Assembly (NCBI GenBank): GCA_965370555.1
Contig: CBDUVB010000078.1
Location: 1-5,438, forward strand
Direction: 5' to 3'
DNA: 5,438 nt
DNA from: JAJOKK01 sp965370555
GTDB taxonomy: Bacteria > Bipolaricaulota > Bipolaricaulia > UBA7950 > UBA9294
The notes under the pieces were generated by a model. It was not told where the DNA came from. It did not search any database and worked only from the letters and a program-made list of their open reading frames with translations. The position numbers were made by a program, and so were the translations under genes. This document shows positions 5,396-5,438 of the stretch, one piece after another; position 1 is the stretch's first letter, and every line of letters starts with the position of its first letter.

Positions 5396-5438
5396 GCGCG
5401 GTGCAACGGCGGCGGATCCTTCTTGGTGGGGTCTTCGT
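5392..5438 (+). CDS. Start of an unidentified downstream gene, truncated by the window
   Basis: GTG at 5392 overlaps the aspS stop (GTGA, 4 bp) and opens a frame to the window end, reading M-S-A-V-Q-R-R-R-I-L-L-G-G-V-F. GAGGG (5384-5388) is only 3 bases away, which is close; an in-frame GTG at 5401 would have 12 bases. The basic run followed by hydrophobic residues resembles the start of a signal peptide or membrane segment, but 15 codons are too few to name a family. The overlap suggests translational coupling and cotranscription with aspS. Confidence 0.45.
   Translation, partial: MSAVQRRRILLGGVF

Overview
This is a roughly 60% GC stretch of bacterial chromosome with ordinary, densely packed genes. 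The aspartyl-tRNA synthetase is the long bacterial type with a GAD insertion. The promoters look like sigma70 sites (-35/-10 hexamers), and Shine-Dalgarno sequences precede most genes. The NosD-like beta-helix protein and the PhoU-like protein with an AbrB head belong to families that are also common in archaea. That mix suggests a deep-branching, possibly thermophilic or anaerobic bacterium. Candidatus Bipolaricaulota/Acetothermia is one guess, but the window alone cannot settle the lineage.

Layout: (1) 1-195 is the C-terminal end of a rhomboid-family intramembrane protease on the + strand. (2) 196-322 is a gap with a convincing extended -10 promoter and a strong ribosome binding site. (3) 323-1138 is a small secreted or membrane-anchored right-handed beta-helix protein of the NosD/CASH type. 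(4) A 12-bp GC-rich hairpin at 1157-1188 lies just before a YhaM-like OB-fold/HD-domain 3'-5' exoribonuclease at 1226-2275. (5) 2276-2515 separates convergent genes; it carries two short arrays with a 7-bp period and no canonical terminator. (6) 2516-3517 on the - strand is an AbrB-PhoU regulator. (7) 3518-3646 is a divergent promoter region. (8) 3647-5395 is aspS. A further gene probably starts at 5392 with a GTGA overlap and runs off the window.

The genes do not form one obvious pathway. They cover proteolysis in the membrane, a cell-surface or periplasmic beta-helix protein, RNA decay, a likely phosphate-linked regulator, and tRNA charging. I found no CRISPR array, transposase, prophage gene, tRNA or rRNA, and no evidence for a new multi-gene system. 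The points most worth checking are the mixed tRNA-specificity signature in AspRS, the exact 22-residue periodicity of the beta-helix protein, the AbrB-PhoU fusion in a bacterial setting, and the heptamer repeats between the convergent genes.
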